Shown: piece after piece, positions 42,492 through 57,621 of the stretch | Layout: each line of letters opens with the position of its first letter | Numbering within the stretch: the first letter of the stretch is position 1 | Assembly: GCA_964057225.1 (NCBI GenBank) | Contig: OZ059895.1 | Coordinates: 19,416,688-19,480,687 of the forward strand | From: Auanema rhodensis | Taxonomy: Eukaryota; Nematoda; Chromadorea; Rhabditida; Rhabditidae | DNA length: 64,000 nt | Direction: 5' to 3' | Translations under genes and position numbers: made by a program | Notes under the pieces: generated by a model | What the model was told of the DNA's origin: nothing | Database searches by the model: none | Seen by the model: the letters and a program-made list of their open reading frames with translations, nothing else

Positions 42492-43717
42492 TTATTAGAC
42501 TAATATGGACATGTGGAATCTAATTTTGAAAACCGCATCTCTTTCTCTTTGACGTGAAGCGAGTTACATACCAAGTGCACATCACGTGTACACTTAATTA
42601 GCACAAATTAAAGTTCACGTAAATTTCAAAGTCATGGTTACCATGCACCAATATCAATAAAAATCTGTTTTTAGACTAATATGGACATGGGGAATCTATT
42701 TTTGAAAACCGCATCTCTTCATCTTTCACGTGAAGCGAGTTACATACCAAGTGCACATCACGTGTACACTTAATTAGCATAAATTAAAGTTCACGTAAAT
42801 TTCGAAGTCATGGTTAACATGCACCAATATCAATAAAAATTTGTTTTTAGACTAATATGGACATGGGGAATCTAATTTTGAAAACCGCATCTCTTTATCT
42901 TTCACGTGAAGCGAGTTACATACCAAGTGCACATCACGTGTACATTTAATTAGCATAAATTAAAGTTCACGTAAATTTCAAAGTCATGGTTACCATGCAC
43001 CAATATCAATAAAAATTTGTTTTTAGACTAATATGGACATGGGGAATCTATTTTTAAAAACCGCATCTCTTCATCTTTCACGTGAAGCGAGTTACATACC
43101 AAGTGCACATCACGTGTACACTTAATTAGCATAAATTAAAGTTCACGTAAATTTCAAAGTCATGGTTACCATGCACCAATATCAATAAAAATTTGTTTTT
43201 AGACTAATATGGACATGGGGAATCTATTTTTGAAAACCGCATCTCTTCATCTTTCACGTGAAACGAGTTACATACCAAGTGCACATCACGTGTACACTTA
43301 ATTAGCATAAATTAAAGTTCACGTAAATTTCAAAGTCATGGTTAACATGCACCAATATCAATAAAAATTTGTTTTTAGACTAATATGGACATGGGGAATC
43401 TAATTTTGAAAACCGCATCTCTTTATCTTTCACTCCATAAAAATTTGTTTTTAGACTAATATGGACTTAATTAGCATAAATTAAAGTTCACGTAAATTTC
43501 AAAGTCATGGTTACCATGCACCAATATCAATAAAAATTTGTTTTTAGACTAATATGGACATGGGGAATCTAATTTTGAAAACCACATCTCTTTATCTTTC
43601 ACGTGAAGCGAGTTACATACCAAGTGCACATCACGTGTACATTGAATTAGCATAAATTAAAGTTCACATAAATTTCAAAGTCATGGTTACCATGCACCAA
43701 TATCAATAAAAATTTGT
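42492..43717 (+). repeat. 1.2-kb segmental duplication, copy 2 (partner 28950-30175)
   Basis: This is the partner of 28950-30175. It sits just right of the 30-mer tandem duplication and holds the third chimeric monomer. Immediately to its right one T of the T-tract is missing (AATTTGTTTTAGAC), consistent with a junction in the A/T-tract indel hotspot. Confidence 0.78.
43431..43599 (+). repeat. 169-bp chimeric monomer, copy 3
   Basis: The replacement runs 43434-43466 with breakpoints identical to the other two copies. The flanks match copy 2 from about 42492 to 43717. No further copies were seen in the window. Confidence 0.9.
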
Positions 43718-44522
43718 TTTAGACTAATATGGACATGGGGAATCTATTTTTAAAAACCGCATCTCTTCATCTTTCACGTGAAGCGAGTTACATACCAAGT
43801 GCACATCACGTGTACACTTAATTAGCATAAATTAAAGTTCACGTAAATTTCAAAGTCATGGTTACCATGCACCAATATCAATAAAAATTTGTTTTTAGAC
43901 TAATATGGACATGGGGAATCTATTTTTGAAAACCGCATCTCTTCATCTTTCACGTGAAACGAGTTACATACCAAGTGCACATCACGTGTACACTTAATTA
44001 GCATAAATTAAAGTTCACGTAAATTTCAAAGTCATGGTTACCATGCACCAATATCAATAAAAATTTGTTTTTAGACTAATATGGACATGGGGAATCTAAT
44101 TTTGAAAACCACATCTCTTTATCTTTCACGTGAAGCGAGTTACATACCAAGTGCACATCACGTGTACACTTAATTAGCATAAGTTAAAGTTCACGTAAAT
44201 TTCAAAGTCATGGTTACCATGCACCAATATCAATAAAAATTTGTTATTAGACTAATATGGACATGGGGAATCTAATATTGGAAACCGCATCTCTTTATCT
44301 TTCACGTGAAGCGAGTTACATACCAAGTGCACATCACGTGTACATTTAATTAGCATAAATTAAAGTTCACGTAAATTTCAAAGTCATGGTTACCATGCAC
44401 CAATATCAATAAAAATTTGTTTTTAGACTAATATGGACATGGGAAATCTAATTTTGAAAACCGCATCTCTTTATCTTTCACGTGAAGCGAGTTACATACC
44501 AAGTGCACATCACGTGTACATT

Positions 44523-47210
44523 TAATTAGCATAAATTAAAGTTCACGTAAATTTCAAAGTCATGGTTACCATGCACCAATATCAATAAAAATTTGTTTTA
44601 AGACTAATATGGACATGAGAAATCTAATTTTGAAAACCGCATCTCTTCATCTTTCACGTGAAGCGAGTTACATACCAAGTGCACATCACGTGTACACTTA
44701 ATTAGCATAAATTAAAGTTCACGTAAATTTCAAAGTCATGGTTACCATGCACCAATATCAATAAAAATTTGTTTTTAGACTAATATGGACATGGGAAATC
44801 TATTTTTAAAAACCGCATCTCTTCATCTTTCACGTGAAGCGAGTTACATACCAAGTGCACATCACGTGTACACTTAATTAGCATAAATTAAAGTTCACGT
44901 AAATTTCAAAGTCATGGTTACCATACACCAATATCAATAAAAATTTGTTTTTAGACTAATATGGACATGGGGAATCTATTTTTGAAAACCGCATCTCTTT
45001 ATCTTTCACGTGAAGCGAGTTACATACCAAGTGCACATCACGTGTACATTTAATTAGCATAAATTAAAGTTCACGTAAATTTCAAAGTCATGGTTACCAT
45101 GCACCAATATCAATAAAAATTTGTTTTTAGACTAATATGGACATGGGGAATCTAATTTTGAAAACCTCATCTCTTTATCTTTCACGTGAAGCGAGTTACA
45201 TATCAAGTGCACATCACGTGTACATTGAATTAGCATAAATTAAAGTTCACATAAATTTCAAAGTCATGGTTACCATGCACCAATATCAATAAAAATTTGT
45301 TTTAAGACTAATATGGACATGAGAAATCTAATTTTGAAAACCGCATCTCTTTATCTTTCACGTGAAGCGAGTTACATACCAAGTGCACATCACGTGTACA
45401 TTGAATTAGCATAAATTAAAGTTCACGTAAATTTCAAAGTCATGGTTACCATGCACCAATATCAATAAAAATTTGTTTTTAGACTAATATGGACATGGGG
45501 AATCTAATTTTGAAAACCGCATCTCTTCATCTTTCACGTGAAGCGAGTTACATATCAAGTGCACATCACGTGTACACTTGATTAGCATAAATTAAAGTTC
45601 ACGTAAATTTCAAAGTCATGGTTAACATGCACCAATATCAATAAAAATTTGTTTTCAGACTAATATGGACATGGGGAATCTAATTTTGAAAACCGCATCT
45701 CTTTATCTTTCACGTGAAGCGAGTTACATACCAAGTGCACATCACGTGTACATTTAATTAGCATAAATTAAAGTTCACGTAAATTTCAAAGTCATGGTTA
45801 CCATGCACCAATATCAATAAAAATTTGTTTTTAGACTAATATGGACATGGGGAATCTAAGTTTGAAAACCACATCTCTTTATCTTTCACGTGAAGCGAGT
45901 TACATATCAAGTGCACATCACGTGTACATTGAATTAGCATAAATTAAAGTTCACATAAATTTCAAAGTCATGGTTACCATGCACCAATATCAATAAAAAT
46001 TTGTTATTAGACTAATATGGACATGGGGAATCTAATTTTGAAAACCACATCTCTTTATCTTCCACGTGAAGCGAGTTACATACCAAGTGCACATCACGTG
46101 TACATTTAATTAGCATAAATTAAAGTTCACGTAAATTTCAAAGTCATGGTTACCATGCACCAATATCAATAAAAACTTGTTTTTAGACTAATATGGACAT
46201 GGGGAATCTATTTTTGAGAACCGCATCTCTTTATCTTTCACGTGAAGCGAGTTACATATCAAGTGCACATCACGTGTACATTGAATTAGCATAAATTAAA
46301 GTTCACGTAAATTTCAAAGTCATGGTTACCATGCACCAATATCAATAAAAATTTGTTTTAAGACTAATATGGACATGGGGAATCTAATTTGGAAAACCGC
46401 ATCTCTTTATCTTTCACGTGAAGCGAGTTACATACCAAGTGCACATCACGTGTACACTTAATTAGCATAAATTAAAGTTCACGTAAATTTCGAAGTCATG
46501 GTTAACATGCACCAATATCAATAAAAATTTGTTTTAAGACTAATATGGACATGGGGAATCTAATTTGGAAAACCGCATCTCTTTATCTTTCACGTGAAGC
46601 GAGTTACATACCAAGTGCACATCACGTGTACACTTAATTAGCATAAATTAAAGTTCACGTAAATTTCGAAGTCATGGTTAACATGCACCAATATCAATAA
46701 AAATTTGTTTTTAGACTAATATGGACATGGAAAATCTAATTTTGGAAACCGCATCTCTTCATCTTTCACGTGAAGCGAGTTACATATCAAGTGCACATCA
46801 CGTGTACACTTAATTAGCATAAATTAAAGTTCACGTAAATTTCAAAGTCATGGTTAACATGCACCAATATCAATAAAAATTTGTTTTTAGACTAATATGG
46901 ACATGGGGAATCTAATTTTGAAAACCGCATCTCTTTATCTTTCACGTGAAGCGAGTTACATACCAAGTGCACATCACGTGTACATTTAATTAGCATAAAT
47001 TAAAGTTCACGTAAATTTCAAAGTCATGGTTACCATGCACCAATATCAATAAAAATTTGTTTTTAGACTAATATGGACATGGGGAATCTATTTTTAAAAA
47101 CCGCATCTCTTCATCTTTCACGTGAAGCGAGTTACATACCAAGTGCACATCACGTGTACACTTAATTAGCATAAATTAAAGTTCACGTAAATTTCAAAGT
47201 CATGGTTACC
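44523..47210 (+). repeat. 16-monomer block, copy 1 (2,816-bp period)
   Basis: This block repeats at 2816 bp. Markers are ATGGGAAATC (44791/47607), CCATACACC (44921/47737), CCTCATC (45165/47981), CTAAGTTTG (45856/48672), GAGAACC (46216/49032) and AATTTGGAAAACC (46387/49203). The last part, with GGAAAATCTAATTTTGG, matches instead at 3520 bp (46729/50249), which is 2816 plus 704. One private change is CACTTGATTAG near 45574. Confidence 0.85.
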
Positions 47211-47338
47211 ATGCACCAATATCAATAAAAATTTGTTATTAGACTAATATGGACATGGGGAATCTAATTTTGAAAACCACATCTCTTTATCTTCCACGTG
47301 AAGCGAGTTACATATCAAGTGCACATCACGTGTACACT

Positions 47339-50300
47339 TAATTAGCATAAATTAAAGTTCACGTAAATTTCAAAGTCATGGTTACCATGCACCAATATCA
47401 ATAAAAATTTGTTTTAAGACTAATATGGACATGAGAAATCTAATTTTGAAAACCGCATCTCTTCATCTTTCACGTGAAGCGAGTTACATACCAAGTGCAC
47501 ATCACGTGTACACTTAATTAGCATAAATTAAAGTTCACGTAAATTTCAAAGTCATGGTTACCATGCACCAATATCAATAAAAATTTGTTTTTAGACTAAT
47601 ATGGACATGGGAAATCTATTTTTAAAAACCGCATCTCTTCATCTTTCACGTGAAGCGAGTTACATACCAAGTGCACATCACGTGTACACTTAATTAGCAT
47701 AAATTAAAGTTCACGTAAATTTCAAAGTCATGGTTACCATACACCAATATCAATAAAAATTTGTTTTTAGACTAATATGGACATGGGGAATCTATTTTTG
47801 AAAACCGCATCTCTTTATCTTTCACGTGAAGCGAGTTACATACCAAGTGCACATCACGTGTACATTTAATTAGCATAAATTAAAGTTCACGTAAATTTCA
47901 AAGTCATGGTTACCATGCACCAATATCAATAAAAATTTGTTTTTAGACTAATATGGACATGGGGAATCTAATTTTGAAAACCTCATCTCTTTATCTTTCA
48001 CGTGAAGCGAGTTACATATCAAGTGCACATCACGTGTACATTGAATTAGCATAAATTAAAGTTCACATAAATTTCAAAGTCATGGTTACCATGCACCAAT
48101 ATCAATAAAAATTTGTTTTAAGACTAATATGGACATGAGAAATCTAATTTTGAAAACCGCATCTCTTTATCTTTCACGTGAAGCGAGTTACATACCAAGT
48201 GCACATCACGTGTACATTGAATTAGCATAAATTAAAGTTCACGTAAATTTCAAAGTCATGGTTACCATGCACCAATATCAATAAAAATTTGTTTTTAGAC
48301 TAATATGGACATGGGGAATCTAATTTTGAAAACCGCATCTCTTCATCTTTCACGTGAAGCGAGTTACATATCAAGTGCACATCACGTGTACACTTAATTA
48401 GCATAAATTAAAGTTCACGTAAATTTCAAAGTCATGGTTAACATGCACCAATATCAATAAAAATTTGTTTTCAGACTAATATGGACATGGGGAATCTAAT
48501 TTTGAAAACCGCATCTCTTTATCTTTCACGTGAAGCGAGTTACATACCAAGTGCACATCACGTGTACATTTAATTAGCATAAATTAAAGTTCACGTAAAT
48601 TTCAAAGTCATGGTTACCATGCACCAATATCAATAAAAATTTGTTTTTAGACTAATATGGACATGGGGAATCTAAGTTTGAAAACCACATCTCTTTATCT
48701 TTCACGTGAAGCGAGTTACATATCAAGTGCACATCACGTGTACATTGAATTAGCATAAATTAAAGTTCACATAAATTTCAAAGTCATGGTTACCATGCAC
48801 CAATATCAATAAAAATTTGTTATTAGACTAATATGGACATGGGGAATCTAATTTTGAAAACCACATCTCTTTATCTTCCACGTGAAGCGAGTTACATACC
48901 AAGTGCACATCACGTGTACATTTAATTAGCATAAATTAAAGTTCACGTAAATTTCAAAGTCATGGTTACCATGCACCAATATCAATAAAAACTTGTTTTT
49001 AGACTAATATGGACATGGGGAATCTATTTTTGAGAACCGCATCTCTTTATCTTTCACGTGAAGCGAGTTACATACCAAGTGCACATCACGTGTACATTGA
49101 ATTAGCATAAATTAAAGTTCACGTAAATTTCAAAGTCATGGTTACCATGCACCAATATCAATAAAAATTTGTTTTAAGACTAATATGGACATGGGGAATC
49201 TAATTTGGAAAACCGCATCTCTTTATCTTTCACGTGAAGCGAGTTACATACCAAGTGCACATCACGTGTACACTTAATTAGCATAAATTAAAGTTCACGT
49301 AAATTTCGAAGTCATGGTTAACATGCACCAATATCAATAAAAATTTGTTTTAAGACTAATATGGACATGGGGAATCTAATTTGGAAAACCGCATCTCTTT
49401 ATCTTTCACGTGAAGCGAGTTACATACCAAGTGCACATCACGTGTACACTTAATTAGCATAAATTAAAGTTCACGTAAATTTCGAAGTCATGGTTAACAT
49501 GCACCAATATCAATAAAAATTTGTTATTAGACTAATATGGACATGGGGAATCTAATTTTGAAAACCACATCTCTTTATCTTCCACGTGAAGCGAGTTACA
49601 TACCAAGTGCACATCACGTGTACATTTAATTAGCATAAATTAAAGTTCACGTAAATTTCAAAGTCATGGTTACCATGCACCAATATCAATAAAAACTTGT
49701 TTTTAGACTAATATGGACATGGGGAATCTATTTTTGAGAACCGCATCTCTTTATCTTTCACGTGAAGCGAGTTACATACCAAGTGCACATCACGTGTACA
49801 TTGAATTAGCATAAATTAAAGTTCACGTAAATTTCAAAGTCATGGTTACCATGCACCAATATCAATAAAAATTTGTTTTAAGACTAATATGGACATGGGG
49901 AATCTAATTTGGAAAACCGCATCTCTTTATCTTTCACGTGAAGCGAGTTACATACCAAGTGCACATCACGTGTACACTTAATTAGCATAAATTAAAGTTC
50001 ACGTAAATTTCGAAGTCATGGTTAACATGCACCAATATCAATAAAAATTTGTTTTAAGACTAATATGGACATGGGGAATCTAATTTGGAAAACCGCATCT
50101 CTTTATCTTTCACGTGAAGCGAGTTACATACCAAGTGCACATCACGTGTACACTTAATTAGCATAAATTAAAGTTCACGTAAATTTCGAAGTCATGGTTA
50201 ACATGCACCAATATCAATAAAAATTTGTTTTTAGACTAATATGGACATGGAAAATCTAATTTTGGAAACCGCATCTCTTCATCTTTCACGTGAAGCGAGT

Positions 50301-50730
50301 TACATATCAAGTGCACATCACGTGTACACTTAATTAGCATAAATTAAAGTTCACGTAAATTTCAAAGTCATGGTTAACATGCACCAATATCAATAAAAAT
50401 TTGTTTTTAGACTAATATGGACATGGGGAATCTAATTTTGAAAACCGCATCTCTTTATCTTTCACGTGAAGCGAGTTACATACCAAGTGCACATCACGTG
50501 TACATTTAATTAGCATAAATTAAAGTTCACGTAAATTTCAAAGTCATGGTTACCATGCACCAATATCAATAAAAATTTGTTTTTAGACTAATATGGACAT
50601 GGGGAATCTATTTTTAAAAACCGCATCTCTTCATCTTTCACGTGAAGCGAGTTACATACCAAGTGCACATCACGTGTACACTTAATTAGCATAAATTAAA
50701 GTTCACGTAAATTTCAAAGTCATGGTTACC
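47339..50730 (+). repeat. 16-monomer block, copy 2, expanded by a tetramer
   Basis: This is copy 2 of the block at 44523. It is 704 bp longer because four monomers are duplicated inside it at 48822-50229. Its right end is lost near 50731, where it reads CATACACCAATATC followed by AAAAGTTTG rather than the TTATTAG type seen in copy 1. Confidence 0.85.
48822..50229 (+). repeat. 704-bp tetramer tandem duplication
   Basis: There are two units, 48822-49525 and 49526-50229. Markers at 704 bp are TTATTAG (48820/49524), CTTCCACGTG, and GAGAACC (49032/49736), followed by two AATTTGGAAAACC monomers in each unit. Copy 1 of the parent block has this tetramer only once (46006-46709), so the duplication followed the 16-mer duplication. 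Confidence 0.87.
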
Positions 50731-51289
50731 ATACACCAATATCAATAAAAGTTTGTTTTTAGACTAATATGGACATGGGGAATCTAATTTTGAGAACCGC
50801 ATCTCTTTATCTTTCACGTGAAGCGAGTTACATACCAAGTGCACATCAGGTGTACATTTAATTAGCATAAATTAAAGTTCACGTAAATCTCAAAGTCATG
50901 GTTACCATGCACCAATATCAATAAAAATTTGTTTTAAGACTAATATGGACATGAGAAATCTAATTTTGAAAACCGCATCTCTTTATCTTTCACGTGAAGC
51001 GAGTTACATACCAAGTGCACATCACGTGTACATTGAATTAGCATAAATTAAAGTTCACGTAAATTTCAAAGTCATGGTTACCATGCACCAATATCAATAA
51101 AAATTTGTTTTTAGACTAATATGGACATGGGGAATCTAATTTTGAAAACCGCATCTCTTTATCTTTCACGTGAAGCGAGTTACATACCAAGTGCACATCA
51201 CGTGTACATTTAATTAGCATAAATTAAAGTTCACGTAAATTTCAAAGTCATGGTTACCATGCACCAATATCAATAAAAATTTGTTTTTA

Positions 51290-53668
51290 GACTAATATGG
51301 ACATGGGGAATCTAATTTTGAAAACCACATCTCTTTATCTTTCACGTGAAGCGAGTTACATACCAAGTGCACATCACTTGTACATTGAATTAGCATAAAT
51401 TAAAGTTCACATAAATTTCAAAGTCATGGTTACCATGCACCAATATCAATAACAATTTGTTATTAGACTAATATGGACATGGGGAATCTAATTTTGAAAA
51501 CCACATCTCTTTATCTTCCACGTGAAGCGAGTTACATACCAAGTGCACATCACGTGTACATTTAATTAGCATAAATTAAAGTTCACGTAAATTTCAAAGT
51601 CATGGTTACCATGCACCAATATCAATAAAAACTTGTTTTTAGACTAATATGGACATGGGGAATCTATTTTTGAAAACCGCATCTCTTCATCTTTCACGTG
51701 AAGCGAGTTACATACCAAGTGCACATCACGTGTACATTGAATTAGCATAAATTAAAGTTCACGTAAATTTCAAAGTCATGGTTAACATGCACCAATATCA
51801 ATAAAAATTTGTTTTTAGACTAATATGGACATGGAGAATCTAATTTTGAAAACCACATCTCTTTATCTTTCACGTGAAGCGAGTTACATACCAAGTGCAC
51901 ATCACGTGTACATTGAATTAGCATAAATTAAAGTTCACGTAAATTTCAAAGTCATGGTTACCATGCACCAATATCAATAAAAATTTGTTTTTAGACTAAT
52001 ATGGACATGGAGAATCTAATTTTGAAAACCGCATCTCTTTATCTTTCACGTGAAGCGAGTTACATACCAAGTGCACATCAGGTGTACATTTAATTAGCAT
52101 AAATTAAAGTTCACGTAAATCTCAAAGTCATGGTTAACATGCACCAATATCAATAAAAGTTTGTTTTTAGACTAATATGGACATGGGGAATCTAATTTTG
52201 AAAACCGCATCTCTTTATCTTTCACGTGAAGCGAGTTACATACCAAGTGCACATCACGTGTACATTTAATTAGCATAAATTAAAGTTCACGTAAATTTCA
52301 AAGTGATGGTTAACATGCACCAATATCAACAAAAATTTTTTTTAGACTAATATGGACATGGGGAATCTAATTTTGAAAACCGCATCTCTTTCTCTTTGAC
52401 GTGAAGCGAGTTACATACCAAGTGCACATCACGTGTACACTTAATTAGCACAAATTAAAGTTCACGTAAATTTCAAAGTCATGGTTACCATGCACCAATA
52501 TCAATAAAAATCTGTTTTTAGACTAATATGGACATGGGGAATCTAATTTTGAAAACCACACCTCTTTATCTTTCACGTGAAGCGAGTTACATACCAAGTG
52601 CACATCACGTGTACATTGAATTAGCATAAATTAAAGTTCACGTAAATTTCAAAGTCATGGTTACCATGCACCAATATCAATAAAAATTTGTTTTTAGACT
52701 AATATGGACATGGGGAATCTAATTTTGAAAACCACATCTCTTTATCTTTCACGTGAAGCGAGTTACATACCAAGTGCACATCACGTGTATATTTAATTAG
52801 CATAAATTAAAGTTCACGTAAATTTCAAAGTCATGGTTAACATGCACCAATATCAATAAAAACTTGTTTTTAGACTAATATGGACATGGGGAATCTATTT
52901 TTGAAAACCGCATCTCTTCATCTTTCACGTGAAGCGAGTTACATACCAAGTGCACATCACGTGTACACTTAATTAGCATAAATTAAAGTTCACGTAAATT
53001 TCGAAGTCATGGTTAACATGCACCAATATCAATAAAAATTTGTTTTTAGACTAATATGGACATGGGGAATCTAATTTTGAAAACCGCATCTCTTTATCTT
53101 TCACGTGAAGCGAGTTACATACCAAGTGCACATCACGTGTACATTTAATTAGCATAAATTAAAGTTCACGTAAATTTCAAAGTCATGGTTACCATGCACC
53201 AATATCAATAAAAATTTGTTTTTAGACTAATATGGACATGGGGAATCTATTTTTAAAAACCGCATCTCTTCATCTTTCACGTGAAGCGAGTTACATACCA
53301 AGTGCACATCACGTGTACACTTAATTAGCATAAATTAAAGTTCACGTAAATTTCAAAGTCATGGTTACCATGCACCAATATCAATAAAAATTTGTTTTTA
53401 GACTAATATGGACATGGGGAATCTATTTTTGAAAACCGCATCTCTTCATCTTTCACGTGAAACGAGTTACATACCAAGTGCACATCACGTGTACATTGAA
53501 TTAGCATAAATTAAAGTTCACGTAAATTTCAAAGTCATGGTTACCATGCACCAATATCAATAAACATTTGTTTTTAGACTAATATGGACATGGGGAATCT
53601 AATTTTGAAAACCGCATCTCTTCATCTTTCACGTGAAGCGAGTTACATATCAAGTGCACATCACGTGT
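51290..53668 (+). repeat. 2.4-kb segmental duplication, copy 1 (partner 57622-60000)
   Basis: This matches at an offset of 6332. Markers are AATAACAATTTG (51450/57782), CAGGTGTAC (52079/58411), AATCTCAAAG (about 52119/58451) and CACACCTC (52557/58889). Private differences include CACTTGTAC near 51377 here and TTTTTCGAC near 59730 in the partner. Confidence 0.78.
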
Positions 53669-53939
53669 ACATTGAATTAGCATAAATTAAAGTTCACATA
53701 AATTTCAAAGTCATGGTTACCATGCACCAATATCAATAACAATTTGTTATTAGACTAATATGGACATGGGGAATCTAATTTTGAAAACCACATCTCTTTA
53801 TCTTCCACGTGAAGCGAGTTACATACCAAGTGCACATCACGTGTACATTTAATTAGCATAAATTAAAGTTCACGTAAATTTCAAAGTCATGGTTACCATG
53901 CACCAATATCAATAAAAACTTGTTTTTAGACTAATATGG

Positions 53940-56755
53940 ACATGGGGAATCTATTTTTGAAAACCGCATCTCTTCATCTCTCACGTGAAGCGAGTTACAT
54001 ACCAAGTGCACATCACGTGTACATTGAATTAGCATAAATTAAAGTTCACGTAAATTTCAAAGTCATGGTTAACATGCACCAATATCAATAAAAATTTGTT
54101 TTTAGACTAATATGGACATGGGGAATCTATTTTTAAAAACCGCATCTCTTCATCTTTCACGTGAAGCGAGTTACATACCAAGTGCACATCACGTGTACAC
54201 TTAATTAGCATAAATTAAAGTTCACGTAAATTTCAAAGTCATGGTTACCATGCACCAATATCAATAAAAATTTGTTTTTAGACTAATATGGACATGGGGA
54301 ATCTAATTTTGAAAACCGCATCTCTTTATCTTTCACGTGAAGCGAGTTACATACCAAGTGCACATCACGTGTACATTTAATTAGCATAAATTAAAGTTCA
54401 CGTAAATTTCAAAGTCATGGTTACCATGCACCAATATCAATAAAAATTTGTTTTTAGACTAATATGGACATGGGGAATCTATTTTTAAAAACCGCATCTC
54501 TTCATCTTTCACGTGAAGCGAGTTACATACCAAGTGCACATCACGTGTACACTTAATTAGCATAAATTAAAGTTCACGTAAATTTCAAAGTCATGGTTAC
54601 CATGCACCAATATCAATAAAAATTTGTTTTTAGACTAATATGGACATGGGGAATCTATTTTTGAAAACCGCATCTCTTCATCTTTCACGTGAAACGAGTT
54701 ACATACCAAGTGCACATCACGTGTACATTTAATTAGCATAAATTAAAGTTCACGTAAATTTCAAAGTGATGGTTAACATGCACCAATATCAACAAAAATT
54801 TTTTTTAGACTAATATGGACATGGGGAATCTAATTTTGAAAACCGCATCTCTTCATCTTTCACGTGAAACGAGTTACATACCAAGTGCACATCACGTGTA
54901 CACTTAATTAGCATAAATTAAAGTTCACGTAAATTTCAAAGTCATGGTTAACATGCACCAATATCAATAAAAATTTGTTTTTAGACTAATATGGACATGG
55001 GGAATCTAATTTTGAAAACCACATCTCTTTATCTTTCACGTGAAGCGAGTTACATACCAAGTGCACATCACGTGTACATTGAATTAGCATAAATTAAAGT
55101 TCACATAAATTTCAAAGTCATGGTTACCATGCACCAATATCAATAACAATTTGTTATTAGACTAATATGGACATGGGGAATCTAATTTTGAAAACCACAT
55201 CTCTTTATCTTCCACGTGAAGCGAGTTACATACCAAGTGCACATCACGTGTACATTTAATTAGCATAAATTAAAGTTCACGTAAATTTCAAAGTCATGGT
55301 TAACATGCACCAATATCAATAAAAATTTGTTTTTAGACTAATATGGACATGGGGAATCTATTTTTAAAAACCGCATCTCTTCATCTTTCACGTGAAGCGA
55401 GTTACATACCAAGTGCACATCACGTGTACACTTAATTAGCATAAATTAAAGTTCACGTAAATTTCAAAGTCATGGTTACCATGCACCAATATCAATAAAA
55501 ATTTGTTTTTAGACTAATATGGACATGGGGAATCTATTTTTAAAAACCGCATCTCTTCATCTTTCACGTGAAGCGAGTTACATACCAAGTGCACATCACG
55601 TGTACACTTAATTAGCATAAATTAAAGTTCACGTAAATTTCAAAGTCATGGTTAACATGCACCAATATCAATAAAAATTTGTTTTTAGACTAATATGGAC
55701 ATGGGGAATCTAATTTTGAAAACCGCATCTCTTTATCTTTCACGTGAAGCGAGTTACATACCAAGTGCACATCACGTGTACATTTAATTAGCATAAATTA
55801 AAGTTCACGTAAATTTCAAAGTCATGGTTACCATGCACCAATATCAATAAAAATTTGTTTTTAGACTAATATGGACATGGGGAATCTATTTTTAAAAACC
55901 GCATCTCTTCATCTTTCACGTGAAGCGAGTTACATACCAAGTGCACATCACGTGTACACTTAATTAGCATAAATTAAAGTTCACGTAAATTTCAAAGTCA
56001 TGGTTACCATGCACCAATATCAATAAAAATTTGTTTTTAGACTAATATGGACATGGGGAATCTATTTTTGAAAACCGCATCTCTTCATCTTTCACGTGAA
56101 ACGAGTTACATACCAAGTGCACATCACGTGTACATTTAATTAGCATAAATTAAAGTTCACGTAAATTTCAAAGTGATGGTTAACATGCACCAATATCAAC
56201 AAAAATTTTTTTTAGACTAATATGGACATGGGGAATCTAATTTTGAAAACCGCATCTCTTCATCTTTCACGTGAAACGAGTTACATACCAAGTGCACATC
56301 ACGTGTACACTTAATTAGCATAAATTAAAGTTCACGTAAATTTCAAAGTCATGGTTAACATGCACCAATATCAATAAAAGTTTGTTTTTAGACTAATATG
56401 GACATGGGGAATCTAATTTTGAAAACCACATCTCTTTATCTTTCACGTGAAGCGAGTTACATACCAAGTGCACATCACGTGTACATTGAATTAGCATAAA
56501 TTAAAGTTCACATAAATTTCAAAGTCATGGTTACCATGCACCAATATCAATAACAATTTGTTATTAGACTAATATGGACATGGGGAATCTAATTTTGAAA
56601 ACCACATCTCTTTATCTTCCACGTGAAGCGAGTTACATACCAAGTGCACATCACGTGTACATTTAATTAGCATAAATTAAAGTTCACGTAAATTTCAAAG
56701 TCATGGTTAACATGCACCAATATCAATAAAAATTTGTTTTTAGACTAATATGGAC
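53940..56755 (+). repeat. 1,407-bp octamer higher-order repeat, about two copies
   Basis: Eight monomers, one of them 175 bp, repeat at 1407 bp. Markers are AAGTGATGG with AACAAAAA and the eight-T run (54765/56172), and AATAACAATTTGTTATTAG (55144/56551). The two copies differ at a few sites, such as C/A at dyad position 91 near 54247. The 1407 period recurs at 56.7-58.9 kb, so the octamer is the dominant unit of this part of the array. Confidence 0.72.
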
Positions 56756-57621
56756 ATGGAGAATCTAATTTTGAAAACCACATCTCTTTATCTTTCACGT
56801 GAACCGAGTTACATACCAAGTGCACATCACGTGTACATTGAATTAGCATAAATTAAAGTTCACGTAAATTTCAAAGTCATGGTTACCATGCACCAATATC
56901 AATAAAAATTTGTTTTTAGACTAATATGGACATGGGGAATCTAATTTTGAAAACCGCATCTCTTTATCTTTCACGTGAAGCGAGTTACATACCAAGTGCA
57001 CATCAGGTGTACATTTAATTAGCATAAATTAAAGTTCACGTAAATCTCAAAGTCATGGTTAACATGCACCAATATCAATAAAAGTTTGTTTTTAGACTAA
57101 TATGGACATGGGGAATCTAATTTTGAAAACCGCATCTCTTTATCTTTCACGTGAAGCGAGTTACATACCAAGTGCACATCACGTGTACATTTAATTAGCA
57201 TAAATTAAAGTTCACGTAAATTTCAAAGTGATGGTTAACATGCACCAATATCAACAAAAATTTTTTTTAGACTAATATGGACATGGGGAATCTAATTTTG
57301 AAAACCGCATCTCTTTCTCTTTGACGTGAAGCGAGTTACATACCAAGTGCACATCACGTGTACACTTAATTAGCACAAATTAAAGTTCACGTAAATTTCA
57401 AAGTCATGGTTACCATGCACCAATATCAATAAAAATCTGTTTTTAGACTAATATGGACATGGGGAATCTAATTTTGAAAACCACACCTCTTTATCTTTCA
57501 CGTGAAGCGAGTTACATACCAAGTGCACATCACGTGTACACTTAATTAGCACAAATTAAAGTTCACGTAAATTTCAAAGTCATGGTTACCATGCACCAAT
57601 ATCAATAAAAATCTGTTTTTA

